Of a stretch of DNA of 64,000 nt, positions 22,738-31,084 are shown in pieces. The notes below the pieces were generated by a model. That model was not told where the DNA came from, did no database searches, and was given only the letters and a program-made list of their open reading frames with translations. Numbering within the stretch: position 1 is the stretch's first letter; each line of letters opens with the position of its first letter. Origin of the DNA: JBGPOS01 sp041488155 (GTDB taxonomy: Bacteria; Chloroflexota; Dehalococcoidia; Tepidiformales; Tepidiformaceae). The translations under genes were made by a program, and so were the position numbers. The DNA is taken from positions 10,867 to 74,866 of the forward strand of contig JBGPOS010000008.1 of assembly GCA_041488155.1 (NCBI GenBank). The letters run 5' to 3'.

Positions 22738-22776
22738 TATGAACTGGTTCACACAACGTGAACTGGTTTACACAAT
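22738..22776. promoter_or_regulatory. tandem Crp/Fnr-type operators
   Basis: ATGAACTGGTTCACACAA and GTGAACTGGTTTACACAA are direct repeats 19 bp apart. Each fits TGA-N6-TCACA/TTACA, the CRP half-site layout, and the first contains the palindrome TGAACTGGTTCA. They end about 38 bp before the Crp/Fnr gene, so autoregulation is likely. Position on roughly the same helix face (19 bp) would allow two dimers to bind side by side. Confidence 0.65.
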
Positions 22777-22813
22777 CTTACCCCGCCAGAATGGCCAGCG
22801 GAGAGCACCAGCC

Positions 22814-23497
22814 ATGCCTGATTCAGTCCAGCCTTCGCGCACGCGCCTCCTCCACGACCTCCCGCTCCTGGCGCGCCTGCCGGAGGCCGACATCGCTGCC
22901 CTCGCCGCCCGCGGCCGCACCCGCGACTATCCGGCCGGCGGCGCTATCTTCCGCGAGGGCGAACCCGGCGATTCCCTCCACGTCGTCATTTCGGGGCTTA
23001 TCCGCGTCAGCGTCGGCGCTGGCTCGGGCGATGAAGCCACCGTCGCCCACGTCGGCCCGGGCGACTGCGTCGGCGAGCTCGCCCTCCTCGACGGACGCCC
23101 CCGTTCGGCGACGGCAACGGCCGTGGAACCAACCCGCACGCTCGTGGTCGACCGCCGCACCTTCGTCGCCTGGCTCTCCGAACGCCCCGCAGCCGCCCTC
23201 GCACTCCTCGAAACGATCAGCCTGCGTCTCCGCCGGACGGATGAAGCCCTCGCCGACTTCTGCTTCCTCGACCTTCCCCACCGCCTCGCCAAGCGCCTCC
23301 TCGAACTCCACGGCGTCTCCAACGGGAGCCGCTCCCCCCGCATCCGAATCACCCAGGCCGCCCTCGCCTCGATGCTCGTGGTCAGCCGCGAAAGCGTGAA
23401 CAAGCAGCTCAACCGTTTCGCCCGCGACGGCTGGGTGACCCTGGGACGGGGCTCAATCACCATCCGGGACGCGCACGCCCTCCGCACCTTCGCCTGA
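22814..23497 (+). CDS. Crp/Fnr-family transcriptional regulator
   Basis: A 227-residue regulator. An N-terminal cyclic-nucleotide-binding fold (GAIFREGEPGDSLHVVISGL, GDCVGELALLDGRPRSATAT with the phosphate-binding GELALLxxxPRSA motif) is followed by a winged helix with the recognition helix region VVSRESVNKQLNRFARDGWV. The preserved PBC motif suggests it can bind cAMP or a similar ligand; two cyclase-domain proteins are encoded in the window. No iron-sulphur cysteines are seen, so it is not an Fnr oxygen sensor. The start is the ATG after the operators. Confidence 0.88.
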   Translation: MPDSVQPSRTRLLHDLPLLARLPEADIAALAARGRTRDYPAGGAIFREGEPGDSLHVVISGLIRVSVGAGSGDEATVAHVGPGDCVGELALLDGRPRSATATAVEPTRTLVVDRRTFVAWLSERPAAALALLETISLRLRRTDEALADFCFLDLPHRLAKRLLELHGVSNGSRSPRIRITQAALASMLVVSRESVNKQLNRFARDGWVTLGRGSITIRDAHALRTFA

Positions 23498-23541
23498 ACC
23501 CAGTGCCAGACCGGCCCGGCGTCTGCGTTACACTCGCCTCC

Positions 23542-24879
23542 ATGGCAACGCGTCCCGACCTGGTCGAAGCCTTCCGCGGCCGCCAGAAGCAGCTCTGGAT
23601 CGTCGGTGGCCCCCTTCGCGACCGCCTCCTCGGACGCCCCGGGGTCGATGAAGACTTCGCTACCGACGCCCTGCCCGACGAAGTCGAGGCCATCGCCCGG
23701 TCGCTCGGCCTGGCCGTCAACATCGTGGGACGGCGCTTCGGCACGGTCGGCGTTCAGCTCAGCGGCCGCTGGTCGGAGATCACCACCTTCCGGGGCGACT
23801 CCTACACGGCCGGTACGCGTTGGCCGGACGTCACGTTCGGCACGACGATCGAGGAAGACCTCGCCCGCCGCGACTTCACCGTCAACGCTCTCGCCGAAAA
23901 CGCCTTCAGCGGCGCAACGCTCGACCTCTACGGCGGTGAACAGGACCTCGCGCGCCGCCTCCTGCGCGCCGTCGGAGACCCCGAAACGCGCTTCCGCGAA
24001 GACCCCCTGCGCATCCTCCGCGGCCTTCGTTTCGTCAGCCAGCTCGACTTCGACCTCGACGAAGGGACCCGCGACGGCATGGCCGCCACAGTGCCCCTGC
24101 TCACCACCCTCTCCCAGGAGCGGGTGACGGCCGAGCTCGACAGGCTACTCCAGGGCCGCGCCCCCGCCCGCGCCCTCGACCTCCTGCGCGCCATCGGCGC
24201 GGTCGACGTGGTCCTGCCGGAACTCGCGCCGATGGTCGGCTGCGACCAGAACCGCTTCCATCGCTACGACGTCTGGGGGCACACCGTTGCGACCGTCGAG
24301 GCAATCGCCCCCGGCGAAGATCCTCGCCTTCGAGCCTGGGCTGCCCTCCTCCACGACCTTGGCAAGCCAGCTGTCCGCCACATGAAGGCCAACGGCGAAT
24401 GGGGCTTCTACCGCCACGAAACCACCGGCTCAGACGTTGCCGAAGCGCTCCTCGACCGCCTCAAGCTCGGGCGACGCGAGTCGCTCGTCATCCGCCTGCT
24501 TGTCCGCCGCCACATGGACCGCCCCGACCCCGCCGACCACCGTTCCGTTCGACGCTTCATGGCGCGCTGCGAAGGGCACTGGCGCGACCTCGTCGCCCTC
24601 AAGCGCGCCGACAACGCCAGCCACACCTACGACGACCGCCCCTACCACGACGCCCTCGAAGCGGCCTGCGCCCGCGCCGAGCAAGAGGAAGCCGCCGCCC
24701 TCCGGGCCGAGAGCCCCCTCACGGGCGACGACCTCGTCACGATCTTCGACCGCGAGCCCGGACCCTGGATACGGGTGCTCAAGCAGCGCCTCAGCGCAAT
24801 GGTCCTCGATGGCGACCTCGCCCCCGGCGACCGGGGCGCCGCCGAACGCCTCGCCCGCACACTCATGAACCAGCCCTGA
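23542..24879 (+). CDS. tRNA nucleotidyltransferase / poly(A) polymerase family with HD domain
   Basis: A 445-residue class II nucleotidyltransferase. The head domain has WIVGGPLRDRLLGRP and the catalytic pair in VDEDFAT, then FGTVGVQL and RRDFTVNALAEN. The body has FREDPLRILRGLRFVSQ. The C-terminal half carries an HD domain (WAALLHDLGKP). It adds or repairs the CCA end of tRNA; DEDF in place of the usual DxDF is intact for metal binding. TACACT lies seven bases before the ATG at 23542. An in-frame ATG at 23503 would overlap the crp end region. Confidence 0.88.
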   Translation: MATRPDLVEAFRGRQKQLWIVGGPLRDRLLGRPGVDEDFATDALPDEVEAIARSLGLAVNIVGRRFGTVGVQLSGRWSEITTFRGDSYTAGTRWPDVTFGTTIEEDLARRDFTVNALAENAFSGATLDLYGGEQDLARRLLRAVGDPETRFREDPLRILRGLRFVSQLDFDLDEGTRDGMAATVPLLTTLSQERVTAELDRLLQGRAPARALDLLRAIGAVDVVLPELAPMVGCDQNRFHRYDVWGHTVATVEAIAPGEDPRLRAWAALLHDLGKPAVRHMKANGEWGFYRHETTGSDVAEALLDRLKLGRRESLVIRLLVRRHMDRPDPADHRSVRRFMARCEGHWRDLVALKRADNASHTYDDRPYHDALEAACARAEQEEAAALRAESPLTGDDLVTIFDREPGPWIRVLKQRLSAMVLDGDLAPGDRGAAERLARTLMNQP

Positions 24880-24912
24880 GCCGACGGCTCGAAGCAAGAC
24901 CCGTCCCGACCG

Positions 24913-25722
24913 TCAGCCGTTGAACCTCGGTTCGCGCTTCTCGCCGAAGGCGGCGACGGCTTCGCGGTGCGCGGGTTCGTTACGGAGCTGCTCGATCGCC
25001 AGGCCTTCGAAGTCGGTTACTGTGCGGATGTTTTGCTCCAACGAGTTGCGCCGGATCAGCTTCTTGGCGATCCAGACCGCCTCGCCTGGTCCCGAAGCTA
25101 TCTCGCGGGCGAGGGCGTAGGCGGCCGGCATCAGCTCGTCGTGAGGGACGACTCGGCTGACGAGCTTCCGCCCGAGCGGGTCGGTCGCCTCGATGATTCG
25201 CCCCGTTAGCGCCAGTTCGAGCGCGGCTTCGATCCCCGCCACCTCCGCCAGGTTGCGGGTAGACCCGCACTCGGGCGAAAGCCCGACTCGCACGAACCGC
25301 GCGGAGAACCGGGCCCGCTCCGAAGCGATCCGGATGTCGCAGGACATCGCCATCGTCAGTCCGACCCCCACCGCCGGGCCATTGATCGCCGCGATCACCG
25401 GCTTGCCATCGAAGAGCGCGGGCGGGACGCCCTGGCTCGCCTCCTTCGCCACGTTCGTGTTCGTCCACGGCGGGCGCTCGTGAGCATGCTCGATGTTTTG
25501 CTGGTTCGCCCAACCGCCGATGTCGGCTCCCGCGCAGAAGCCCCGCCCGGCTCCCGTCACCACCAGGCAGCCGACAGAGTCGTCGCGCGCGGCGAACTGC
25601 AGCGCCGTGATGAACTCCTCTTCCATGCGGGCGGTCCAGGCGTTGAGCCGTTCAGGCCGGTTCAGGGTCAAGGTGACCACCCGGCCATCCTGTTCGTAGA
25701 GGATCTGTTCGAAGTCGGGCAT
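24913..25722 (-). CDS. enoyl-CoA hydratase/isomerase family protein
   Basis: A 269-residue crotonase-fold protein with TLNRPERLNAWTARMEEEF, oxyanion-hole motifs GAGRGFCAGADIGGWANQ and INGPAVGVGLTMAMSCDIRI, and one catalytic-position glutamate in VGLSPECGSTRNL. It probably hydrates or isomerises an enoyl-CoA in fatty or aromatic acid breakdown. A ribosome site GAGG precedes the ATG. Acyl-CoA dehydrogenase and thiolase genes 28-34 kb away may act in the same pathway. Confidence 0.87.
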   Translation of the reverse strand: MPDFEQILYEQDGRVVTLTLNRPERLNAWTARMEEEFITALQFAARDDSVGCLVVTGAGRGFCAGADIGGWANQQNIEHAHERPPWTNTNVAKEASQGVPPALFDGKPVIAAINGPAVGVGLTMAMSCDIRIASERARFSARFVRVGLSPECGSTRNLAEVAGIEAALELALTGRIIEATDPLGRKLVSRVVPHDELMPAAYALAREIASGPGEAVWIAKKLIRRNSLEQNIRTVTDFEGLAIEQLRNEPAHREAVAAFGEKREPRFNG

Positions 25723-25793
25723 GTGGCGTCCTCGGGGAGAATGAGTGAAGAGACTCTATCGGAAGTGCGCCGCCTGCGGCCAACGCCCTCCGG

Positions 25794-26324
25794 CTAACGG
25801 AAGGCTGCGCGCTCCACGCTGTAGAGACTCACGACGCGGGACTTGCCGGGGACTTGCCCGAGGTGGTGCATGCCAATCTTCGCCAGCACCCGCTGCGATG
25901 CCAGGTTGTCAGGATGGGTCAGACCAACGACCGCCGGGAACTCGAAGGTCGCAAAGCCCCAGAGCACAGCGGCGCGGGCCGCCTCGGTCGCCAGGCCGAG
26001 CCCCCAGTGCGAGCGGGCCAGCCCGTAGGCCACCTCGCCCGTCGCTTCCGGCGTCCCCTCGAGGTAGCGGACGAGGCCGCAGGAGCCGATCATCGCGCCC
26101 CTCCCGCGCTCCTCGACCGCCCACCGGCCGTGGCCGAGCCGATCCCACTCTGCCACGAACCCGGCCATCGATTCGGCCGCCTGGTCGTGCGTCAGCGGCA
26201 GGCCTGGGTCGAAGAAGCGCTGTACTTCCGGGTCTGCCTCGATCGCCGCAAGCGCGTCGAGGTCGGCCGGCGTCCACGGCCTGAGCAAAAGACGCGGCGT
26301 GGTCAGCGTGGGTACCGGCACCAT
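25794..26324 (-). CDS. GNAT-family N-acetyltransferase (RimJ/RimL type)
   Basis: A 176-residue acetyltransferase with TPRLLLRPWTPADLDALAAI at the N-terminus, GEVAYGLARSHWGLGLATEA as the acetyl-CoA pyrophosphate loop and HPDNLASQRVLAKIGMHHLG near the end. It likely acetylates an amino group of a protein or small molecule. TACCAT lies seven bases before the ATG, a further leaderless-type start. Confidence 0.88.
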   Translation of the reverse strand: MVPVPTLTTPRLLLRPWTPADLDALAAIEADPEVQRFFDPGLPLTHDQAAESMAGFVAEWDRLGHGRWAVEERGRGAMIGSCGLVRYLEGTPEATGEVAYGLARSHWGLGLATEAARAAVLWGFATFEFPAVVGLTHPDNLASQRVLAKIGMHHLGQVPGKSRVVSLYSVERAAFR

Positions 26325-26392
26325 GGCCCCGATGGTAACGCCACCGGCCTGCCCCGGGGATAGAATGGGGGCTCCCTCAAAGGAGGCTGCGC

Positions 26393-27361
26393 GTGAAAGC
26401 TGCCGTGTACTACGAAACGGGCGGTCCCGAAGTCTTCCGCTACGAAGAGGTGCCCGATCCCGTCTGCCGCCCTGGCGGGATCGTGTTCGACGTGCGCGCG
26501 ATCAGTGTAGAAGGGGGCGACACGCTCCATCGTGCCGGCGGCGAGATGGCCTCCCGGCCCCACGTCGTCGGCTACCAGTGTGCCGGCATCGTCCGCGAGG
26601 CCGGGGAGAGCGTGACCGAATTCGCCCCCGGCGATGCCGTCGTGGCCACGATGCCGTTCGGCTCCCACGCCGAGATCGCCTCGGTCCCGGAACGGGCCGC
26701 TTACGCCGTGCCAGCCGGCTTCGACCTCATCCTGGCCGCCTGCGTCCCGATCGCGTTCGGCACGGCCGACGATTGCCTCTTCGAATTCGGCCACCTGAAA
26801 CGCGGCGAGACCGTCCTCGTCCAGGCGGCCGCCGGCGGCGTCGGACTCGCCGCCGTGCAGCTGGCGAAGCGAGCCGGGGCAACGGTCCTCGGAACGGCTT
26901 CAAGCGACGAGAAGCTCGAACGACTGAAACAGTACGGGATGGACAAGGGCATCAACTACAAGAGCCGCGAGCTCGTCCCCTCCGTCATGGCCGCCACCGA
27001 TGGACGTGGCGTCGACCTCGTCGTCGATTCAGTCGGCGGCCGGACGCTCGAAGAGAGCATCGCCTGCCTGGCCTACCGCGGCAGGGTTAGCTGGGTGGGC
27101 CGCGCCGGCCGCGACGCCCACACTCCTGAGGTCTGGGCGCTCATGCAGAAGAACGCCTCCCTCACCGGCATCTTCCTCGGCGCTGAGTTCGCCCAGCATC
27201 CCGAACGGACCCGAGGGATGATCGAGCGCCTGCTCGACGACGCGGCCAGAGGCAAGATCAAGGTAGTCATCGATCGCAGTTTCCTGCTCTCCGAAGCAGC
27301 CGCCGCCCACAGCTACATCGAATCCCGGCAGGCCTTCGGCCGGGTGGTGCTTATCCCGTAG
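26393..27361 (+). CDS. MDR-family NADPH:quinone reductase-like oxidoreductase
   Basis: A 322-residue medium-chain reductase without structural zinc cysteines. It has MKAAVYYETGGPEVFRYEEV, the nucleotide-binding loop VLVQAAAGGVGLAAVQLAKR, ATDGRGVDLVVDSVGG and a C-terminal AFGRVVLIP. These are marks of the quinone oxidoreductase (QOR) branch. AGGAGG precedes the GTG start. A TAGAAT box lies at 26361-26366. Confidence 0.88.
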   Translation: MKAAVYYETGGPEVFRYEEVPDPVCRPGGIVFDVRAISVEGGDTLHRAGGEMASRPHVVGYQCAGIVREAGESVTEFAPGDAVVATMPFGSHAEIASVPERAAYAVPAGFDLILAACVPIAFGTADDCLFEFGHLKRGETVLVQAAAGGVGLAAVQLAKRAGATVLGTASSDEKLERLKQYGMDKGINYKSRELVPSVMAATDGRGVDLVVDSVGGRTLEESIACLAYRGRVSWVGRAGRDAHTPEVWALMQKNASLTGIFLGAEFAQHPERTRGMIERLLDDAARGKIKVVIDRSFLLSEAAAAHSYIESRQAFGRVVLIP

Positions 27362-27374
27362 TTCGCAGTCCGCT

Positions 27375-28757
27375 CTAGCGCGCCGTCCAACTCGTGCCCT
27401 CGGGGCCGTCCTTGAGGTCGATTTCGAGGGCCGCCAGCCCGTCGCGCACTCGGTCGGCGAGCGCCCATTGCTTCGCTGCCCGCAACTCCGTGCGCAGCCC
27501 CAAGAGCAGATCGATGAACGGCGCGGCCTCCTGCGCCTTCAACGGCGGAGCCGCCAGCGTCAACCCGAGGATCTCGGCCAGCTCCCGCAGCGTCGCCTGG
27601 GCGGCGTCGACCCGCTGGCCGTGCGCGCTCGCTCGGTTTATCTCGCGGGCCAGGTCGAAGAGCATCGCCAGCGCCTGGGGCGTGTTGAGGTCGTCGTCCA
27701 TCACCCCTTCGAAGTTCTTCTTAATCGCCTCGCCGAAGGGCCCCGCCGTGCTGCTCAACGGCCCCTCGTCGGCCCCCGACTTCGCAAACGCAGCGTTTCG
27801 GAGTCGTTCGGCGCCCGCTTTCGCCGCCTCAAGGGCCTCGTCGGTGTAGGTCACCGGGCTCCGGTAGTGGCTGCTGATCACAAAAACCCGGAGGGCATCC
27901 GCTCCGTAACGTTCGAGCGCCTCGGCGAGGCTCACGAGGTTGCCCAGCGACTTGGACATCTTCTCCGAGCCGAGCTGGACCATCGCGTTGTGCATCCAGA
28001 TGCCGGCGAAGGGCTCCTTGCCGGTGAACGCTTCACTCTGGGCGATCTCGTTCTCGTGGTGGGGGAAGACCAGGTCCGTGCCGCCGCCGTGGATGTCGAT
28101 CTGCTCGCCCAGTTCGTTCAGAGCCATGGCCGAGCACTCGATGTGCCAGCCCGGCCGACCCGGACCCCAGGGACTCTCCCAGCTGGGCTCGCCCGGCTTG
28201 GCGCCCTTCCAGAGGGCGAAGTCGAGCGGGTCGTCCTTCAACTCCGTGGGATCGATCCGAGCGCCGGAGAGCAGGTCGTTCACGTCTCGCTTCGAGAGCT
28301 TGCCGTAGTCCCGTTTGCTCCTGACGCGGTAGTAGACGTCGCCACCCGACTCGTAGGCGTGCCCCTTCTCGATGAGCCCCGTGATGAAACGGATGATCCC
28401 CGGCACCGTCTCTGTGACGCGCGGATAGGCGTGCGCTTCCATCACGTTCATAGCCTTCAACTGCTCGAGGAAGGATGCGATGTTCTGCTCGGCCAGTTCC
28501 CCCATCGTCACACCCAGCCGTGTCGCCCGTTCGATGAGCTTGTCATCGATGTCGGTGAAGTTCTGCACGTGCCGGACCGGCATCTTCTTCCACTCGAGGT
28601 AGCGTCGCAGGACATCGAAGACGATAGCAAAGAAGGCGTGGCCGACGTGCGCCTCGCTGTAGGGAGTGACCCCGCAGACGTAGAGCCGGATTTTGCCGTC
28701 CGCCGCGAGCGGCTTGAGCTCCTTGCGGGTGTTCGTCAGCGTGTCGTGGAGCTTCAC
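27375..28757 (-). CDS. cysS: cysteinyl-tRNA synthetase
   Basis: A 460-residue class I synthetase. The zinc ligand Cys and HIGH-like motif are in YVCGVTPYSEAHVGHAFFAI, FTDIDDKLIERA and WHIECSAMALNELG supply further zinc ligands, HHENEIAQSEA is present, and the KMSKS loop is SEKMSKSLGNLVSL. Length is normal. It charges tRNA-Cys and fits the nearby cysE, which makes the cysteine precursor. Confidence 0.96.
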   Translation of the reverse strand: MKLHDTLTNTRKELKPLAADGKIRLYVCGVTPYSEAHVGHAFFAIVFDVLRRYLEWKKMPVRHVQNFTDIDDKLIERATRLGVTMGELAEQNIASFLEQLKAMNVMEAHAYPRVTETVPGIIRFITGLIEKGHAYESGGDVYYRVRSKRDYGKLSKRDVNDLLSGARIDPTELKDDPLDFALWKGAKPGEPSWESPWGPGRPGWHIECSAMALNELGEQIDIHGGGTDLVFPHHENEIAQSEAFTGKEPFAGIWMHNAMVQLGSEKMSKSLGNLVSLAEALERYGADALRVFVISSHYRSPVTYTDEALEAAKAGAERLRNAAFAKSGADEGPLSSTAGPFGEAIKKNFEGVMDDDLNTPQALAMLFDLAREINRASAHGQRVDAAQATLRELAEILGLTLAAPPLKAQEAAPFIDLLLGLRTELRAAKQWALADRVRDGLAALEIDLKDGPEGTSWTAR

Positions 28758-28781
28758 TGTTTTGGTTCCGAGAGTTTGATC

Positions 28782-29084
28782 TTAGAGCCCGATGATTTCT
28801 GTGCGTTTTCCCTGCCGCGCCAGTAGCGAGTAGTACGTGCCGCTCTCTATCGAACAACCGACGACCGCCAGGAGCTGAGCAGTCGTGAGACCTAGCTGGC
28901 GCGCGATTCGGCCGAGAATCGGTTGCCCTATTTGTTTCTCGCTCCCGTGGGAGAGTTTCGTCGCCGCGTAGGCTACGCCGTTAATCCGAAGCACGAACCA
29001 CGCGTGATCGCGTTTCGCGATCTCCTCCGCTCCGAGCTTGCCAGTCAAGGCAGAAGACAGGTCTCGCTTGTCGAGCGACGCCAC
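28782..29084 (-). CDS. small SHG-motif protein, possible HicA-like toxin
   Basis: A 100-residue basic protein with AWFVLRINGVAYAATKLSHG in the N-terminal half and ARQLGLTTAQLLAVVGCSI in the second. The SHG histidine in a small alpha/beta protein recalls HicA-type mRNA interferases, and the gene upstream looks HicB-like, but neither family assignment is firm. GTG at 29084 starts two bases after the upstream stop, so the two are translationally linked. Confidence 0.5.
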   Translation of the reverse strand: MASLDKRDLSSALTGKLGAEEIAKRDHAWFVLRINGVAYAATKLSHGSEKQIGQPILGRIARQLGLTTAQLLAVVGCSIESGTYYSLLARQGKRTEIIGL

Positions 29085-29085
29085 G

Positions 29086-29463
29086 TTAGGGGAGAGGGTC
29101 CAGGTAGCGGCCCAGGATCGCGAGGTGTTGCTTGAGTCGCGGAGACAGCGTCTGCCGGCGAGCCTCCAGGATGTCTCGATACTCGTGGAGGCTCTCGAAC
29201 AGGCGCCGCACGGCCTCCTCGGGCGAGTCGCCTTCGCCGAACTGACCCACCAGGGAATCGTCTGCGATCCACCCCGTCCCCTCCGGGTTCGATAGCTGAA
29301 TTGGAATGACCGGCAGGGAAGTGCGTTCCGCTTCAGTAGCAGCGACGCGTGCGGTCTCTCTCTCCGAGAGCATCACCTCCGTCGCGGCAATGGAGCCGGA
29401 GTCTTCGGAAGCGGTTGAAGCTTCCAGGTCAACGCGATGCGTGCGGTCAAGAACAGTCGCCAT
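29086..29463 (-). CDS. HicB-like/helical partner protein
   Basis: A 125-residue acidic protein. The N-terminal third is low-complexity and rich in Glu, Thr and Ala. The second half has WIADDSLVGQFGEGDSPEEA, typical of the HicB/DUF1902-like partial RNase-H fold, followed by a long helix ending RLKQHLAILGRYLDPLP. It is the middle gene of a three-gene unit with 2-3 bp gaps, which suggests an antitoxin or adaptor for the SHG protein. Function unproven. Confidence 0.55.
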   Translation of the reverse strand: MATVLDRTHRVDLEASTASEDSGSIAATEVMLSERETARVAATEAERTSLPVIPIQLSNPEGTGWIADDSLVGQFGEGDSPEEAVRRLFESLHEYRDILEARRQTLSPRLKQHLAILGRYLDPLP

Positions 29464-29465
29464 GG

Positions 29466-29771
29466 CTAGACCTTCTGCTGTTCGTAGTTCGAAAGATTCT
29501 CGCCGAGCGTCCGGACAATCTCGACCATTCGGTTGGCCGGTATACCGAATCTACCTACGACCCTAATAGGCACCGCTCCAACCAACTTCGCCTGCTGCGA
29601 CTGCTCTTCTGGCGTGCCGAGGAGCACAGGCGGACTCACCTGCCCCAGCGTGAGGATGAACTCAGCCCCGTCGTGCCGGATAGTCGCCCAGTTCACGAAG
29701 AGGATCGGTGTGTCCTCGAGGCCGGTCACCACGTAGGGGAGATGAATCGACTCTTCGTCGCTACTCGACAT
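29466..29771 (-). CDS. DUF3467-like protein
   Basis: A 101-residue protein with DTPILFVNWATIRHDGAEFI and LTLGQVSPP, matching the beta pattern of DUF3467 (a short fold that recognises or is regulated by a helical partner), then an FGIPANRMVEIVRTLGENL helix. It begins the three-gene unit 29771-28782. In other bacteria such genes occur next to mobile and defence genes, but the biochemical role is unknown. Confidence 0.6.
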   Translation of the reverse strand: MSSSDEESIHLPYVVTGLEDTPILFVNWATIRHDGAEFILTLGQVSPPVLLGTPEEQSQQAKLVGAVPIRVVGRFGIPANRMVEIVRTLGENLSNYEQQKV

Positions 29772-29834
29772 CTGGCGCCTCTCGTCCCAACCATGGGTGC
29801 GGGTGACTCATCGTGCAAGCCCGCAGGTGCGCGC

Positions 29835-30524
29835 TCATCCTTGCTGGACCCGCGCATCTTCGCTGTGGTGCCCATCGTGCAGCGAGGTCAAGTGTTCTTC
29901 CAGGTGCCCCACCAGGTCGTGGAGTTCCTGCACCTTCTGGTCGAGGTCGTTTAGCCGTTCCCACTCCGGGTCGGGTAGCCTCTGGATGACACCGTTCGAG
30001 TCGTCGTGGAAGGCCACGATGTGCCCCGGCACCCCCACCACCGTCGCGTTGGCCGGGACGTTGGTTACCACCACCGACCCGGCCCCGATCCGGGCGTTCT
30101 CACCGATTTCGACCGCCCCGATGACACGCGCCCCGGCCCCGACCACGACGTTGTCGCGCAGGGTCGGGTGCCGCTTCGTCCGGTGGGTGCTCGTGCCGCC
30201 GAGGGTCACACCCTGGTAGAGCATGACGCCGGCCCCGATTTCGGCCGTCTCCCCGATGACCACGCCCATGCCATGGTCGATGAAGAACCGCCGGCCGATG
30301 GTCGCTCCCGGATGGATCTCGATCCCGGTCAAGAAACGGGCGACGTGCATGATCCCCCGCGGCAGCAGCGGCACGTCCCTCCGGTAGAGCGCGTTCGCCA
30401 CTCGATGGGCCAGGCGCGCGTGGAACCCCGGATAGAACAACACGACCTCCGCGGTGTTACGCGCGGCAGGGTCACGTTCGAGCGTGGCGCGGATGTCCTC
30501 GCGAATTTCAGCGATCACGGACAC
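29835..30524 (-). CDS. cysE: serine O-acetyltransferase
   Basis: CysE makes O-acetylserine, the direct precursor of cysteine. The 229-residue protein has an N-terminal helical part (IREDIRATLERDPAAR) and a left-handed beta-helix with FFIDHGMGVVIGETAEIGAG, VTLGGTSTHRTKRHPTL and GAGSVVVTNVPANATVVGVP. Histidines of the active site are present. GTG at 30524 is chosen because GGGAGG lies ten bases upstream; an ATG at 30605 adds unconserved residues. The tail is long and helical. Confidence 0.92.
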   Translation of the reverse strand: MSVIAEIREDIRATLERDPAARNTAEVVLFYPGFHARLAHRVANALYRRDVPLLPRGIMHVARFLTGIEIHPGATIGRRFFIDHGMGVVIGETAEIGAGVMLYQGVTLGGTSTHRTKRHPTLRDNVVVGAGARVIGAVEIGENARIGAGSVVVTNVPANATVVGVPGHIVAFHDDSNGVIQRLPDPEWERLNDLDQKVQELHDLVGHLEEHLTSLHDGHHSEDARVQQG

Positions 30525-30731
30525 GTGGACTGGACCTCCCGGTGAAGAAGACGCGACGCGGGCAGGGGACCCCGTCAGCGACAGGGCCCCGACGGACAGG
30601 AGCAACAGGCTCGCACGCCGGCAGGGAGGGATGCCATCGTCATCACACCTTACGGGATCGCGGACGCCGCGTCAGCAGGGACCTCCGGCCCCACACCGGG
30701 GGTCGAACGGACGTAGCACCGGCCCACACGC

Positions 30732-30954
30732 GATGCAGAATTCGGCTGTGGAAGTGGACTGCGCTTCGTGCGCAAAGACGGTTGGACAGGGCCGTCTGGA
30801 ACCGGCCGCGGGCGCGCCGAAGTACTGCTTCGAATGTAGAGGCAGCTATTTCGGGTCGCGTTTTCGTGTCTTGCTCGCAGACGGCCCGCGCCCGGCCCGC
30901 GTACGGAGTTGCAGCCGCGACTTTGCCGTCGCGTCCGTAGCGGCGAGTCAATAG
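30732..30954 (+). CDS. possible small zinc-ribbon protein
   Basis: A 73-codon frame with VDCASCAKTVGQGRLEPAAG and APKYCFECRG, i.e. two C-x2-C pairs spaced like a zinc ribbon. It lies in the 560-bp gap between cysE and coaBC, and its stop is 46 bp before the perfect hairpin at 31001-31030, which would serve it and the convergent coaBC. The rest of the gap shows no other clear feature. No family was recognised. Confidence 0.4.
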
Positions 30955-31000
30955 GGGCGTCCCCTCTCCCCTCGCCTCGCTGTCGGCTCGCCGGTACTCA

Positions 31001-31030
31001 ACGGGGGCAGCCGCTTCGCGCTGCCCCCGT
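31001..31030. terminator. bidirectional terminator hairpin
   Basis: ACGGGGGCAGC and GCTGCCCCCGT form a perfect 11-bp stem with an 8-nt loop. A short TTT follows on the plus strand only. It lies 54 bp beyond the coaBC stop. Confidence 0.75.
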
Positions 31031-31084
31031 TTGCCGTGCACCCACTTCGACGCCGGCACGGCTCTCGCCGATCGGCCCGCTCGC

